Source: Planctomycetales bacterium
GTDB taxonomy: Bacteria; Planctomycetota; Phycisphaerae; SM23-33
Assembly (NCBI GenBank): GCA_030631125.1
Contig: DAOVLS010000197.1
Span: 1-5,335, forward strand
Direction: 5' to 3'
Length of the DNA: 5,335 bases
A program made the position numbers and the translations under genes. The notes beneath the pieces were generated by a model. It searched no databases. It saw only the letters and a program-made list of their open reading frames with translations, and was not told where the DNA came from. Positions within the stretch are counted from its first letter, which is position 1. Each line of letters begins with the position of its first letter. Positions 1-5,335 of the stretch are shown here, in pieces.

Positions 1-215
1 AATTTGGATTGCGATCAGTGTTTACGTGCTGGTAGCCATCCTGAAGAAGGAGCTGGGAATTGAACGTAGTTTGGGCGAAATCCTGCAAATTCTCAGCATT
101 ACGCTTTTCGAGAAAGTCCCTATAGGACAAGTACTTACGAGATTTGATCTTCAAAACGGAATACATGGTTCTTGTAACCAATTGAAACTATTCGACTTAT
201 AACCGGACAGTAGTG
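1..215 (+). mobile_element. Right end of an IS4-family insertion sequence (partial)
   Basis: The element enters from the left edge and contains the transposase tail. Its outer boundary is inferred: elements of this type end very shortly after the transposase stop, and the non-coding stretch aaccggacagtagtg at 201-215 is the likely terminal inverted repeat. The left end is not in the window, so neither the inverted repeat pairing nor a target-site duplication can be checked. The end could lie some bases to either side of 215. Confidence 0.55.
2..202 (+). CDS. IS4-family transposase, C-terminal end (partial, 5' end outside window)
   Basis: Reading from base 2 gives 66 residues and a TAA stop at 200-202. 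The peptide opens [18 protein letters not shown], continues with a block around [19 protein letters not shown], and finishes NQLKLFDL. This is the recognisable tail of DDE transposases of the IS4 family that carry an N-terminal DUF4372 domain. In those proteins this segment follows the last catalytic Glu (the YREK region), which would lie just left of the window together with the rest of the DDE domain. The enzyme cuts and pastes its own insertion sequence. Nothing visible is broken, so whether the full gene is intact cannot be judged here. The stop lies 10 bases before the GTG proposed for cysteine synthase, so read-through from the IS could reach that gene. Recognition is from memory of the family, not from a search. 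Confidence 0.85.
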   Translation: MWIAISVYVLVAILKKELGIERSLGEILQILSITLFEKVPIGQVLTRFDLQNGIHGSCNQLKLFDL

Positions 216-1178
216 ATTGGAAATCGGAAATTGAAAAGGGGAAATTGGAAAGAAGACATCCTTGGTGTGATTGGTCGGACGCCGCTGGTGCGGATTAATC
301 GGATTATTCAATCCGATGCGACGGTGCTGGCGAAGGCGGAGTTTTTCAATCCGCTCGGTTCGGTAAAGGACCGCGTCGCAGCCGCTATGATCGCCGCCGG
401 CGAGCGAGACGGTAAAATCGGCGCCGATACGGTCATCGTCGAGGCCACAAGCGGGAACACCGGAATCGGGTTGGCATTCATTTGTGCCGTGAAGGGCTAC
501 CGCTGCATTATCACGATGCCGGAAAATATGAGCGTCGAGCGCCGCAAGGTAATGTCGGCCCTCGGCGCCGAGGTCGTCCTGACGCCGGCGGATGATGCCA
601 CGCCCGGCGCAATCGCCAGGGCAGAGGAAATCGTAGCCTCCACGCCCGGCGCATTTATGCCGAACCAGTTCGTCAATCCCGCCAATCCCGAAATCCACCG
701 CACGACGACGGCCGAGGAAATATGGGCCGATACCGACGGCAAGGTCGATATTCTCGTCTGTGGCGTGGGCACGGGCGGGACGTTCACGGGTGTGGCTGAA
801 GCCATCAAGCAGCACAAGAGCGACTTACGGGCCGTCGCCGTTGAACCTGCCGGTAGCCCGACACTGACGCAGGTCCTGAACGGTCAGCCGCCTGCGCCGG
901 GGCCGCACAAGATTCAGGGAATCGGGCCTGAGTTTATCCCCGAAGTAATGAACATGGACGTGGTGGACGAAGTCGTCTGCGTAACCGACGACGATGCAAT
1001 CGCCTGGGCCAGGCGGGCCGCTCGCGACGAAGGGCTTTTCGTGGGAATCTCATCCGGCGCCGCGCTGGCTGCCGCCGACGAAATTGCCCGCAGAGACGAA
1101 AACGCCGGAAAAGTCATCGTCGTAATTCTTCCCGACGGCGGAGACAGATACCTGTCCACAGAACTGTTCAATTTATAA
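213..1178 (+). CDS. cysK: Cysteine synthase (O-acetylserine sulfhydrylase), PLP-dependent
   Basis: This enzyme makes L-cysteine from O-acetyl-L-serine and sulfide in the cytoplasm, the last step of sulfate/sulfide assimilation. In the 321-residue frame the family landmarks appear in order: [11 protein letters not shown] near 20-30; NPLGSVKDR at 46-54 with the PLP-binding Lys at 52; the substrate-binding loop EATSGNTG at 77-84; the PLP phosphate loop [10 protein letters not shown] at 184-193; [12 protein letters not shown] at 232-243; GISSGA at 278-283, whose Ser contacts the pyridine ring; and [10 protein letters not shown] at 307-316. Length is normal for CysK/CysM. Fold-type II relatives such as CysM or O-phosphoserine sulfhydrylase are possible, but CysK fits best. 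The start is doubtful: GTG 213 sits in the presumed IS end with no Shine-Dalgarno site, TTG 231 is an alternative, and residues 1-12 come from an A-rich repeat. The catalytic body from about residue 13 is intact. Confidence 0.93.
   Translation: MIGNRKLKRGNWKEDILGVIGRTPLVRINRIIQSDATVLAKAEFFNPLGSVKDRVAAAMIAAGERDGKIGADTVIVEATSGNTGIGLAFICAVKGYRCIITMPENMSVERRKVMSALGAEVVLTPADDATPGAIARAEEIVASTPGAFMPNQFVNPANPEIHRTTTAEEIWADTDGKVDILVCGVGTGGTFTGVAEAIKQHKSDLRAVAVEPAGSPTLTQVLNGQPPAPGPHKIQGIGPEFIPEVMNMDVVDEVVCVTDDDAIAWARRAARDEGLFVGISSGAALAAADEIARRDENAGKVIVVILPDGGDRYLSTELFNL
216..251 (+). repeat. Short A-rich imperfect repeat (ggaaat units) between the IS end and cysK
   Basis: The 36 bases after the putative IS end contain three copies of ggaaat (219-224, 226-231, 240-245) and two copies of attggaaa (216-223, 244-251). 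The composition is A/G-rich on this strand and unlike the GC-rich coding DNA that follows. It is read as the first residues of the cysteine synthase frame but does not look like selected coding sequence. It may be an intergenic repeat or a leftover of the insertion. Confidence 0.5.
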
Positions 1179-1259
1179 CCACAAAGGACACAAAGAGCAC
1201 AAAGGACAGAAAAAGAAAATATTTTGTTTTTCTTTGTGCTCTTTGTGTCCTTTGTGGTT
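1177..1259. repeat. Long inverted repeat / hairpin made of tandem 9-base units
   Basis: Arms 1177-1203 and 1233-1259 are perfect 27-base reverse complements. Each arm is a tandem array: on the left, units cacaaagga (1180-1188), cacaaagag (1189-1197), cacaaagga (1198-1206); on the right, tttgtgctc, tttgtgtcc, tttgtggtt. The interior continues to pair: agaaaaagaaaat (1208-1220) matches attttgtttttct (1221-1233) with one mismatch, if the left strand bulges about five bases. The left arm begins within the TAA of the cysteine synthase gene, and the right arm ends 10 bases before the ATG of the PHP gene. It resembles the 'accacaaaggacacaaag' intergenic repeats I recall from several bacterial genomes. 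As RNA it would fold into a very stable hairpin and could end transcription or protect mRNA ends. There is no clean U-run after the stem, so it is not a textbook intrinsic terminator. Confidence 0.9.
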
Positions 1260-1269
1260 CATTCTTCTT

Positions 1270-2133
1270 ATGCGACGATTTGTCGATTTACATACTCATT
1301 CGACTGCTTCGGACGGGAATATGCCTCCGGCGGAATTGGTGCGTCTGGCTGAAGCCGAACATCTGGCGGTCTTGGCGCTGACGGACCACGACACCGTTGC
1401 AGGTCTGGGCGAGGCGCGACAGGCCGCCGAGTCGTTGGAGGTGCGGTTCGTGCCCGGTATCGAAATATCAGCGGTCTTTACCGGAGGGATGCTGCATATC
1501 GTCGGCCTGGGGATCGACCCGGGCAACGCCCACTTGCAGAAAACCGCCCGATCGCTGCGCCTGGTGCGTAACGAACGCAACCCGCAGATGGTCGCCAAAC
1601 TGTGCGAACTGGGCATGGATATTTCAATGGACGAGTTGGTCGCCCTGGCCTCGCATGGGAACAGCCCGGACGCCGACTCGGTTATGGTGGGTCGGCTTCA
1701 CATGGCCAGACTGCTGCGGATGAAGGGATACGTTCGCAGCGAGGCCGATGCTTTCGACCGCTATATCGGCACGGGCAAACCGGCGTTTGTGGACAAGGAA
1801 AGGCTCACCGCCCGCGAGGTAATCGACGCCGTTCACTCCGCCGGCGGCGCGGCGATACTGGCGCATCCGGTCGAGTTGCACTGCACCAATGACGCCATGC
1901 TTGAACGCGTCGTCAAATCGCTCGCCCGCGACGGGCTTGACGGGATCGAGGCGTATCACTCCAGCCACAGCAGCCGGAAGGTACGCTCATACCTGGATTT
2001 GGCCCGGCGGTTGGGTTTGCTGGTTTCGGGCGGGTCGGATTTCCACGGTTCGGCGAAGTCCGGCGTAAAACTGGGCCGACCAAGAGTCCCGATAGAGGCC
2101 GTCGAACAAATCCTTGCCAGAATCGCTACCTGA
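1270..2133 (+). CDS. PHP-domain phosphoesterase, RNase AM / YciV (TrpH) type
   Basis: The 287-residue product is a PHP-superfamily metal-dependent phosphoesterase. Metal-ligand motifs appear in order: DLHTHSTASDG (H8, H10, D15), LTDHDT (D39, H40, D41), PGIEIS (E65), H76 in MLHIVGLGID, GRLHMARLL (H144), ILAHP (H199), EAYH (H230) and GSDFHG (D257, H259). The interrupted PHP core with a helical insert at about 85-180 is the layout of the YciV family. Characterised members remove phosphate from 3',5'-bisphosphonucleotides and act as a 5'-3' exoribonuclease (RNase AM) that trims rRNA 5' ends. That function is inferred for this protein, and its substrate is not shown. ATG 1270 is chosen because residue 4 onward matches the family start. 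The frame is open to TTG 1234, but that extension is encoded by the hairpin repeat. No Shine-Dalgarno site precedes the ATG. The lipoprotein gene follows after 18 bases. Confidence 0.9.
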   Translation: MRRFVDLHTHSTASDGNMPPAELVRLAEAEHLAVLALTDHDTVAGLGEARQAAESLEVRFVPGIEISAVFTGGMLHIVGLGIDPGNAHLQKTARSLRLVRNERNPQMVAKLCELGMDISMDELVALASHGNSPDADSVMVGRLHMARLLRMKGYVRSEADAFDRYIGTGKPAFVDKERLTAREVIDAVHSAGGAAILAHPVELHCTNDAMLERVVKSLARDGLDGIEAYHSSHSSRKVRSYLDLARRLGLLVSGGSDFHGSAKSGVKLGRPRVPIEAVEQILARIAT

Positions 2134-2140
2134 CTGATAC

Positions 2141-2151
2141 CTTTGTGTCCT
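2141..2151 (+). repeat. Single-unit copy of the hairpin repeat before the HEAT lipoprotein start
   Basis: The 11 bases ctttgtgtcct are identical to 1241-1251 in the right arm of the long inverted repeat. They lie directly against the ATG at 2152, where a ribosome binding site would be expected. No matching left arm is present nearby, so this would be an unpaired fragment. A chance match is possible at this length. Confidence 0.45.
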
Positions 2152-2850
2152 ATGAAGATCCTCCGAAACATCCCGGTTCTGATTTTGGTCGCTTTTGCCG
2201 CCGGCTGCTCGCCGAAAAGCGATGATGCAGGACGCAGCGGTTTTATGAAGAGGTTGTTCGGCCCGTCGCCGAAGGTGCTGGTCGTACAGATGTTCGAGTC
2301 CGAGGACCCGGACCTTCGACGGGATGCGATTGAGCGATTGTCAAAAAAGGATTGGGGTCGGAAGGGCGCGTACCTGAAAGCCTACGCGATTCTGACCGAA
2401 GACCCTGCTGCGACCGTCCGCAGCGCAGCCGTGCGGGCTTTGGGGCGGGGCGGCGATGCGAAATATGCAAAGGAGATAATCGCAGCCCTTTCCGACCGCG
2501 AAGCGTCCGTGCGATGGGATGCCGCCGTGGCGCTGGATTCGATATCCGCACCGGAGGCTGTCGGGCCTCTGTCGGTCAGGGCGACCTCCGACGTATCGTC
2601 CGATGTCCGCGCCGCATCCGCCCGCGCCCTGCGGCAGTATCGGAAGCAGGACGTCCTGGAGACATTGCTGCGGTGTCTGGATGATCCGAAACTCGCCGTC
2701 CGACGCCGTGCCGCTGAATCGCTGACCGAACTGACCGGCGAGGACGCCGGAACCGACGCCCGCGCCTGGCGGCGGGTGCTGAACGACAAGAGCGATCCGT
2801 TCGCCACAACAGCCCCGGCGAAGAAAAAACCCTGGTGGAAAAGGTCCTGA
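2152..2850 (+). CDS. HEAT-repeat lipoprotein
   Basis: This is a 232-residue exported protein of unknown job. Residues 1-19 form a lipoprotein signal: basic MKILRN, a hydrophobic core PVLILVAFA, and a lipobox AAGC with the lipidated Cys at 19. Ser at +2 would favour the outer membrane by the usual sorting rule. From about residue 41 to 197 come about five HEAT/PBS-lyase-like helical pairs, seen in the recurring pattern DP..xVRxxAxxAL: SEDPDLRRDAIERL, EDPAATVRSAAVRAL, DREASVRWDAAVAL, SDVSSDVRAASARAL and DDPKLAVRRRAAESL. The tail has AWRRVL and ends with the basic, Trp-containing KKKPWWKRS. Such repeats usually mediate protein-protein contacts, and no catalytic residues are visible. ATG 2152 is preferred over TTG 2143 because it gives a proper signal peptide. 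No Shine-Dalgarno site is seen. I recall similar lipoproteins in Planctomycetota. Partner and function are unknown. Confidence 0.85.
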   Translation: MKILRNIPVLILVAFAAGCSPKSDDAGRSGFMKRLFGPSPKVLVVQMFESEDPDLRRDAIERLSKKDWGRKGAYLKAYAILTEDPAATVRSAAVRALGRGGDAKYAKEIIAALSDREASVRWDAAVALDSISAPEAVGPLSVRATSDVSSDVRAASARALRQYRKQDVLETLLRCLDDPKLAVRRRAAESLTELTGEDAGTDARAWRRVLNDKSDPFATTAPAKKKPWWKRS

Positions 2851-2874
2851 CGCCGGCGGAATACACGGCAATTT

Positions 2875-2878
2875 GGAG
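2875..2878 (+). promoter_or_regulatory. Ribosome binding site (ggag) for the GH4 gene
   Basis: GGAG lies 4 bases before ATG 2883 and 7 bases before ATG 2886. It supports initiation at this ATG pair rather than at the upstream in-frame GTG 2835. The 7-base spacing slightly favours ATG 2886. Confidence 0.55.
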
Positions 2879-2882
2879 CGAA

Positions 2883-4259
2883 ATGATGCAACATCCTAAG
2901 GTAGTGGTTATCGGTGCAGGCAGTTTGTTTTTCGGTCGGCAGGCAATCTGGCAGATGGTCCATTCCGAGCATTTACGGACCGGCACGCTCGGCTTGGTGG
3001 ACACCGATGCCGATCGCTTGGAAAAGATGGCTGCCCTGGCCCGCAAGGTCGTCGAACACACCGGCGCGCCGCTGGCGATTGAGGCTTCGGTCAAGCGGAC
3101 AGACGTCCTGAAAGACGCGGATTTCGTCGTGTTGAGTTTCGCCGACCGGGGGGTGCATTTTCGAGGGGTCGATTGCGACATTTCGGAAAAGCACGGCATC
3201 CGGATGTGCAGCGGCGATACGATCGGTCCGGGCGGTATCTTTCGCACGTTGCGGGAATTTCCAGTGATTCTGAAAATCTGCAAGGACATCGAGTCACTCT
3301 GCCCCGACGCCTGGGTAATCAATTACATTAATCCCACAGCCGCCCACGGTATCGGCTTGAGACGCCTTGTGCCGAAACTCAAGAGTTTCGCGCTCTGCGA
3401 TATCCACCACATGCCCCACATCAAAATTGCATACGCAAAGCGGGCGGGGATCATCGAAAAAGATGAGCAGTTCACGCCCGAAATCGACGCGAAATTCGAC
3501 CTTCTGATTGCCGGCGTGAACCACTTTATGTGGATGCTCAAGGCCGATTTCGACGGCAGGGACGTCGTCGGCGCTATCGCCGAGACAATCAGGCACGAAG
3601 CAGCCACCGAGGGCGACGGCGGCGACACCGGGGCCAAGGCGATGTATAACAGCGCCATCGGCTACACACTATATGATGTCTTTGGATACATTCCGACCGC
3701 CGTAGGGCACACCAAGGAATACGTCCGCTTCTGGCAGGGGCTGGACAAGAGCAAGGGACTTATTACCCCGCTGAGCATCTGGCAGACCGCCCCACGGTAC
3801 GAGCGCCATGACGAGATGTGGCGGCAGGTGGACGGTTTTCTCAACGGCGAGATACCCATCGGCGATTACATGAACACCTTCGCCCCGGACCTCGCAACCG
3901 ACATCATCGAGTCGATGGTTGCCGGTTTGGGCAAGCCGTTCTATATCAATACTTTCAACGAAGGCGCTGTAACCAATATGGCCGATGACGCCTTCCTGGA
4001 ATTGCTGTGCGATGCCGATATGCAGGGTGTCAGGCCGCGTCCGGTCGGCGAGTTTCCTCGCGGGCTGCGGTCGCTCTGCGAGCAGGTGCTGGACACGCAC
4101 GAACTGACAATCGACGCCGCCGTTACCTGCCGACGCGACCTGCTGAGGCGGGCGATGCTTACCGACCCGCTGGCCGTTTCCATCGTCGATACGGACGCTA
4201 TCATCGACGAACTGCTCGAAGTCGAGAAAGACGCGCTACCAAAGCGATGGTTCGATTAA
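2883..4259 (+). CDS. Glycoside hydrolase family 4 (NAD- and Mn-dependent glycosidase)
   Basis: GH4 enzymes split glycosides by an oxidation-elimination route using NAD+ and a divalent metal, usually Mn2+. The 458-residue product shows the Rossmann NAD loop VVVIGAGSLFFG (7-18), the acidic VDTD that ends beta-2 (39-42), GDTIGPGGIFRTLREFPV (111-128), NYINPTA (147-153), the metal Cys 172 in FALCDIHH, the metal His 214 in AGVNHF, GHTKEYVRFW (275-284), and a C-terminal domain with NEGAVTNMADDAFLE (359-373) and a DPLAVSIVDTDAIIDELL stretch. Length is normal for the family. Asp 173 follows the metal Cys, as I recall for 6-phospho-alpha-glucosidases (CDMP), but the CDIHH context is neither that nor the CHS/CHG of alpha-galactosidases and alpha-glucosidases, so the sugar cannot be assigned. 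No PTS genes are nearby. ATG 2883 or 2886 is favoured by GGAG upstream; GTG 2835 would overlap the HEAT gene by 16 bases. Confidence 0.9.
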   Translation: MMQHPKVVVIGAGSLFFGRQAIWQMVHSEHLRTGTLGLVDTDADRLEKMAALARKVVEHTGAPLAIEASVKRTDVLKDADFVVLSFADRGVHFRGVDCDISEKHGIRMCSGDTIGPGGIFRTLREFPVILKICKDIESLCPDAWVINYINPTAAHGIGLRRLVPKLKSFALCDIHHMPHIKIAYAKRAGIIEKDEQFTPEIDAKFDLLIAGVNHFMWMLKADFDGRDVVGAIAETIRHEAATEGDGGDTGAKAMYNSAIGYTLYDVFGYIPTAVGHTKEYVRFWQGLDKSKGLITPLSIWQTAPRYERHDEMWRQVDGFLNGEIPIGDYMNTFAPDLATDIIESMVAGLGKPFYINTFNEGAVTNMADDAFLELLCDADMQGVRPRPVGEFPRGLRSLCEQVLDTHELTIDAAVTCRRDLLRRAMLTDPLAVSIVDTDAIIDELLEVEKDALPKRWFD

Positions 4260-4272
4260 AATAACTCCTGTT

Positions 4273-4806
4273 ATGAAAAGCGAAATTGTCGAAGACAAAG
4301 TGGTCTATACCGGTAAAATCTGCCGGGTTTATAAGATCGGCCTGCGGATGGACACAGGCGAGGTCGTCTCGCGCGACCTGGTCGAGTTTGACGATGCGGT
4401 CGTGGTGGTTCCGGTGTTGGCTGACGGGTCGGTAGTGCTGATTCGCAACGAGCGTTTCGCGGTCGGCGAGAAACTTTACGAATTCCCCGCCGGCAAAATC
4501 GACGGCGACGAGGCCCCCGAAGACTGCGCGTCGCGTGAACTTACCGAGGAGACCGGTTACACCGCAGGCAGGCTTGAGAAACTTGGCGGGTTCTATTCCT
4601 GCCCCGGCGCGGTTACGGAATACATTCATGCTTTCGTCGCCACGGAACTGGCTGAGGGGCCCCAGAGGCTCGAAGAGTACGAACGCATCGAGGTCGAACT
4701 CGTCGGCCCGGGGCGGATTGACGATATGATCCGTACCGGCGGGTTGCACGACGCAAAGAGCATCTCGGCCTGGGCGATGTGGCGACTGAAGGAGTCTAAA
4801 CGATGA
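4273..4806 (+). CDS. Nudix hydrolase, ADP-ribose pyrophosphatase type
   Basis: This 177-residue cytoplasmic hydrolase has a perfect Nudix box, Gx5Ex7REUxEExGU, at residues 74-96: G74, E80, R88-E89, E92-E93, G95. The box is preceded by YEFPAGKID, the form typical of ADP-ribose and nucleotide-sugar pyrophosphatases. A Pro at 111 (SCPGAVTEYIHAFVA), about 15 residues after the box, fits the ADP-ribose subgroup. The likely reaction is ADP-ribose to AMP plus ribose-5-phosphate with Mg2+; another NDP-sugar is possible. The N-terminal strand region (VYTGKICRVYKIGLRMDTGE) also fits NudF-like dimers. The gene starts 13 bases after the GH4 stop with no clear Shine-Dalgarno site. Its TGA overlaps the ATG of the rhomboid gene, so the two are probably translationally coupled. 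Whether it serves the GH4 step, whose cofactor is NAD, is speculation. Confidence 0.92.
   Translation: MKSEIVEDKVVYTGKICRVYKIGLRMDTGEVVSRDLVEFDDAVVVVPVLADGSVVLIRNERFAVGEKLYEFPAGKIDGDEAPEDCASRELTEETGYTAGRLEKLGGFYSCPGAVTEYIHAFVATELAEGPQRLEEYERIEVELVGPGRIDDMIRTGGLHDAKSISAWAMWRLKESKR
4789..4794 (+). promoter_or_regulatory. Ribosome binding site (aaggag) for the rhomboid gene
   Basis: AAGGAG inside the last codons of the Nudix gene lies 8 bases before ATG 4803. It is the strongest Shine-Dalgarno match in the window and fixes the rhomboid start at the ATGA overlap. Confidence 0.75.
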
Positions 4807-5335
4807 GTTGGCGCGACAGGCCCTACTCGCAGTCTGATTATAATCCTCCTCCAACGGGTCGCCCCATCGGGATGATAAGGAGTGGCATGCCCAGGTTGGG
4901 GTCTGCCGTTAAGTACCTGCTGATTATCAACGTGGTGGTGTTCCTGCTACAAGCCTTTCGGGGGGACATCATGGTATCGACATTGGCGGTTATCCCTCGA
5001 TATTGGTGGCAACTGTGGCGGTATGTAACGTTTCAATTTCTGCATGGAAGTATTATGCATATCGCTTTCAATATGCTGGCTTTGTATTTTCTTGGTTTGA
5101 TCCTGGAGGCGACCTGGGGGTCGAAGCGGTTCCTGGTATTTTATCTGGTCTGCGGCGCGATAGCGGGGTTGACGCATGTGATAATGACGCCCGTTCTGAA
5201 TCAATCATGGAGCGTTCCTCTTCTGGGCGCTTCGGGAGGGGTGTTTGCGGTGTTGTTGGCCTGTACCGTGTTGTACCCCAATGTTCGCGTGTTGGTGTTT
5301 TTCCTGTTTCCCATGAGGTTGTGTATTCTCACAGC
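4803..5335 (+). CDS. Rhomboid family intramembrane serine protease (partial, 3' end outside window)
   Basis: The frame from ATG 4803 stays open to the window edge and gives 177 complete residues. A Pro/Tyr-rich cytoplasmic stretch (1-34) is followed by the first membrane helix (about 37-52, YLLIINVVVFLLQAF), then WWQLWRYVTFQFLHGSIMHIAFNMLALYFLG. This last block holds the conserved W72-R73 pair and the rhomboid residues H81, H86 and N90 that help form the oxyanion site. More helices follow, with the catalytic GASGG motif (nucleophile Ser 144) at 142-146. The partner His, in a later helix, is beyond the window. Active rhomboids cut transmembrane proteins within the bilayer; the substrate here is unknown. 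The gene overlaps the Nudix stop as ATGA and has a good AAGGAG site, so co-expression is expected. Confidence 0.93.
   Translation, partial: MSWRDRPYSQSDYNPPPTGRPIGMIRSGMPRLGSAVKYLLIINVVVFLLQAFRGDIMVSTLAVIPRYWWQLWRYVTFQFLHGSIMHIAFNMLALYFLGLILEATWGSKRFLVFYLVCGAIAGLTHVIMTPVLNQSWSVPLLGASGGVFAVLLACTVLYPNVRVLVFFLFPMRLCILT

Noticed and set aside
172..203. Outward promoter at the IS end (ttgtaa / ttgaaa with tataac)
   Set aside because: TATAAC at 198-203 is a fair -10, but the candidate -35 boxes give spacers of about 20 and 10 bases, so no acceptable sigma-70 promoter can be claimed.
135..815. 226-residue open frame on the - strand opposite cysK
   Set aside because: It is a shadow of the GC-rich cysteine synthase gene, with no recognisable domain and composition typical of an antisense frame.
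1177..1259. Reading the hairpin as a CRISPR array or textbook intrinsic terminator
   Set aside because: There are no spacers between the repeat units and the 9-base units are far too short for CRISPR. The stem is not followed by a run of T, so terminator function is only possible, not shown.
1234..1269. N-terminal extension of the PHP protein from TTG 1234 (MCSLCPLWFILL)
   Set aside because: The extra 12 residues are encoded by the right arm of the hairpin repeat and by spacer, and the family motif begins at the ATG 1270 start.
2835..2882. Upstream GTG 2835 start for the GH4 gene
   Set aside because: It would add 16 residues before the Rossmann strand and overlap the HEAT gene. The ATG pair at 2883/2886 has GGAG upstream and fits the usual GH4 N-terminus.
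2576..3322. 248-residue open frame on the - strand across the HEAT/GH4 junction
   Set aside because: It overlaps two well-supported genes, is rich in Arg/Ser as expected for an antisense frame, and has no motif.

Overview
The window carries six protein-coding genes in a row on the + strand, preceded by the tail of an insertion sequence; I see no supportable gene on the - strand. The coding DNA is GC-rich with mostly G/C third positions. I infer a free-living, probably anaerobic or sediment-type bacterium. The HEAT-repeat lipoprotein with a Trp/Lys-rich tail, the weak or absent Shine-Dalgarno sites before several genes, and the 'cacaaagga' type intergenic repeat remind me of Planctomycetota (Phycisphaerae-like) assemblies. 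That assignment is a guess from general familiarity, not a measurement.

Layout. Bases 2-202 encode the C-terminal 66 residues of an IS4-family (DUF4372-type) transposase, and the right end of that element probably lies at about 201-215. Immediately after it comes a complete cysteine synthase (213-1178). Its first dozen codons are A-rich, repetitive and unlike the rest of the gene, so the native start has probably been altered by the insertion or lies in a repeat. An 83-base near-perfect inverted repeat (1177-1259), built from tandem 9-base units, fills almost the whole gap to the next gene. That gene is a PHP-domain phosphoesterase of the RNase AM / YciV type (1270-2133). A HEAT-repeat lipoprotein (2152-2850), a glycoside hydrolase family 4 enzyme (2883-4259), a Nudix hydrolase of the ADP-ribose pyrophosphatase type (4273-4806) and a rhomboid intramembrane protease (4803 to beyond the window end) follow with gaps of 18, 32, 13 and -4 bases.

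How it fits together. Spacing suggests that the PHP, HEAT, GH4, Nudix and rhomboid genes are one transcription unit, with cysteine synthase perhaps contributing read-through. The functions are mixed housekeeping (sulfur assimilation, RNA/nucleotide turnover, sugar hydrolysis, nucleotide-sugar/ADP-ribose clean-up, membrane proteolysis), and I see no defence system, CRISPR array, toxin-antitoxin pair or biosynthetic cluster. The most notable things are non-coding: the long hairpin repeat that exactly bridges two genes, an 11-base copy of part of it just before another start codon, and the IS end that abuts the cysteine synthase start.
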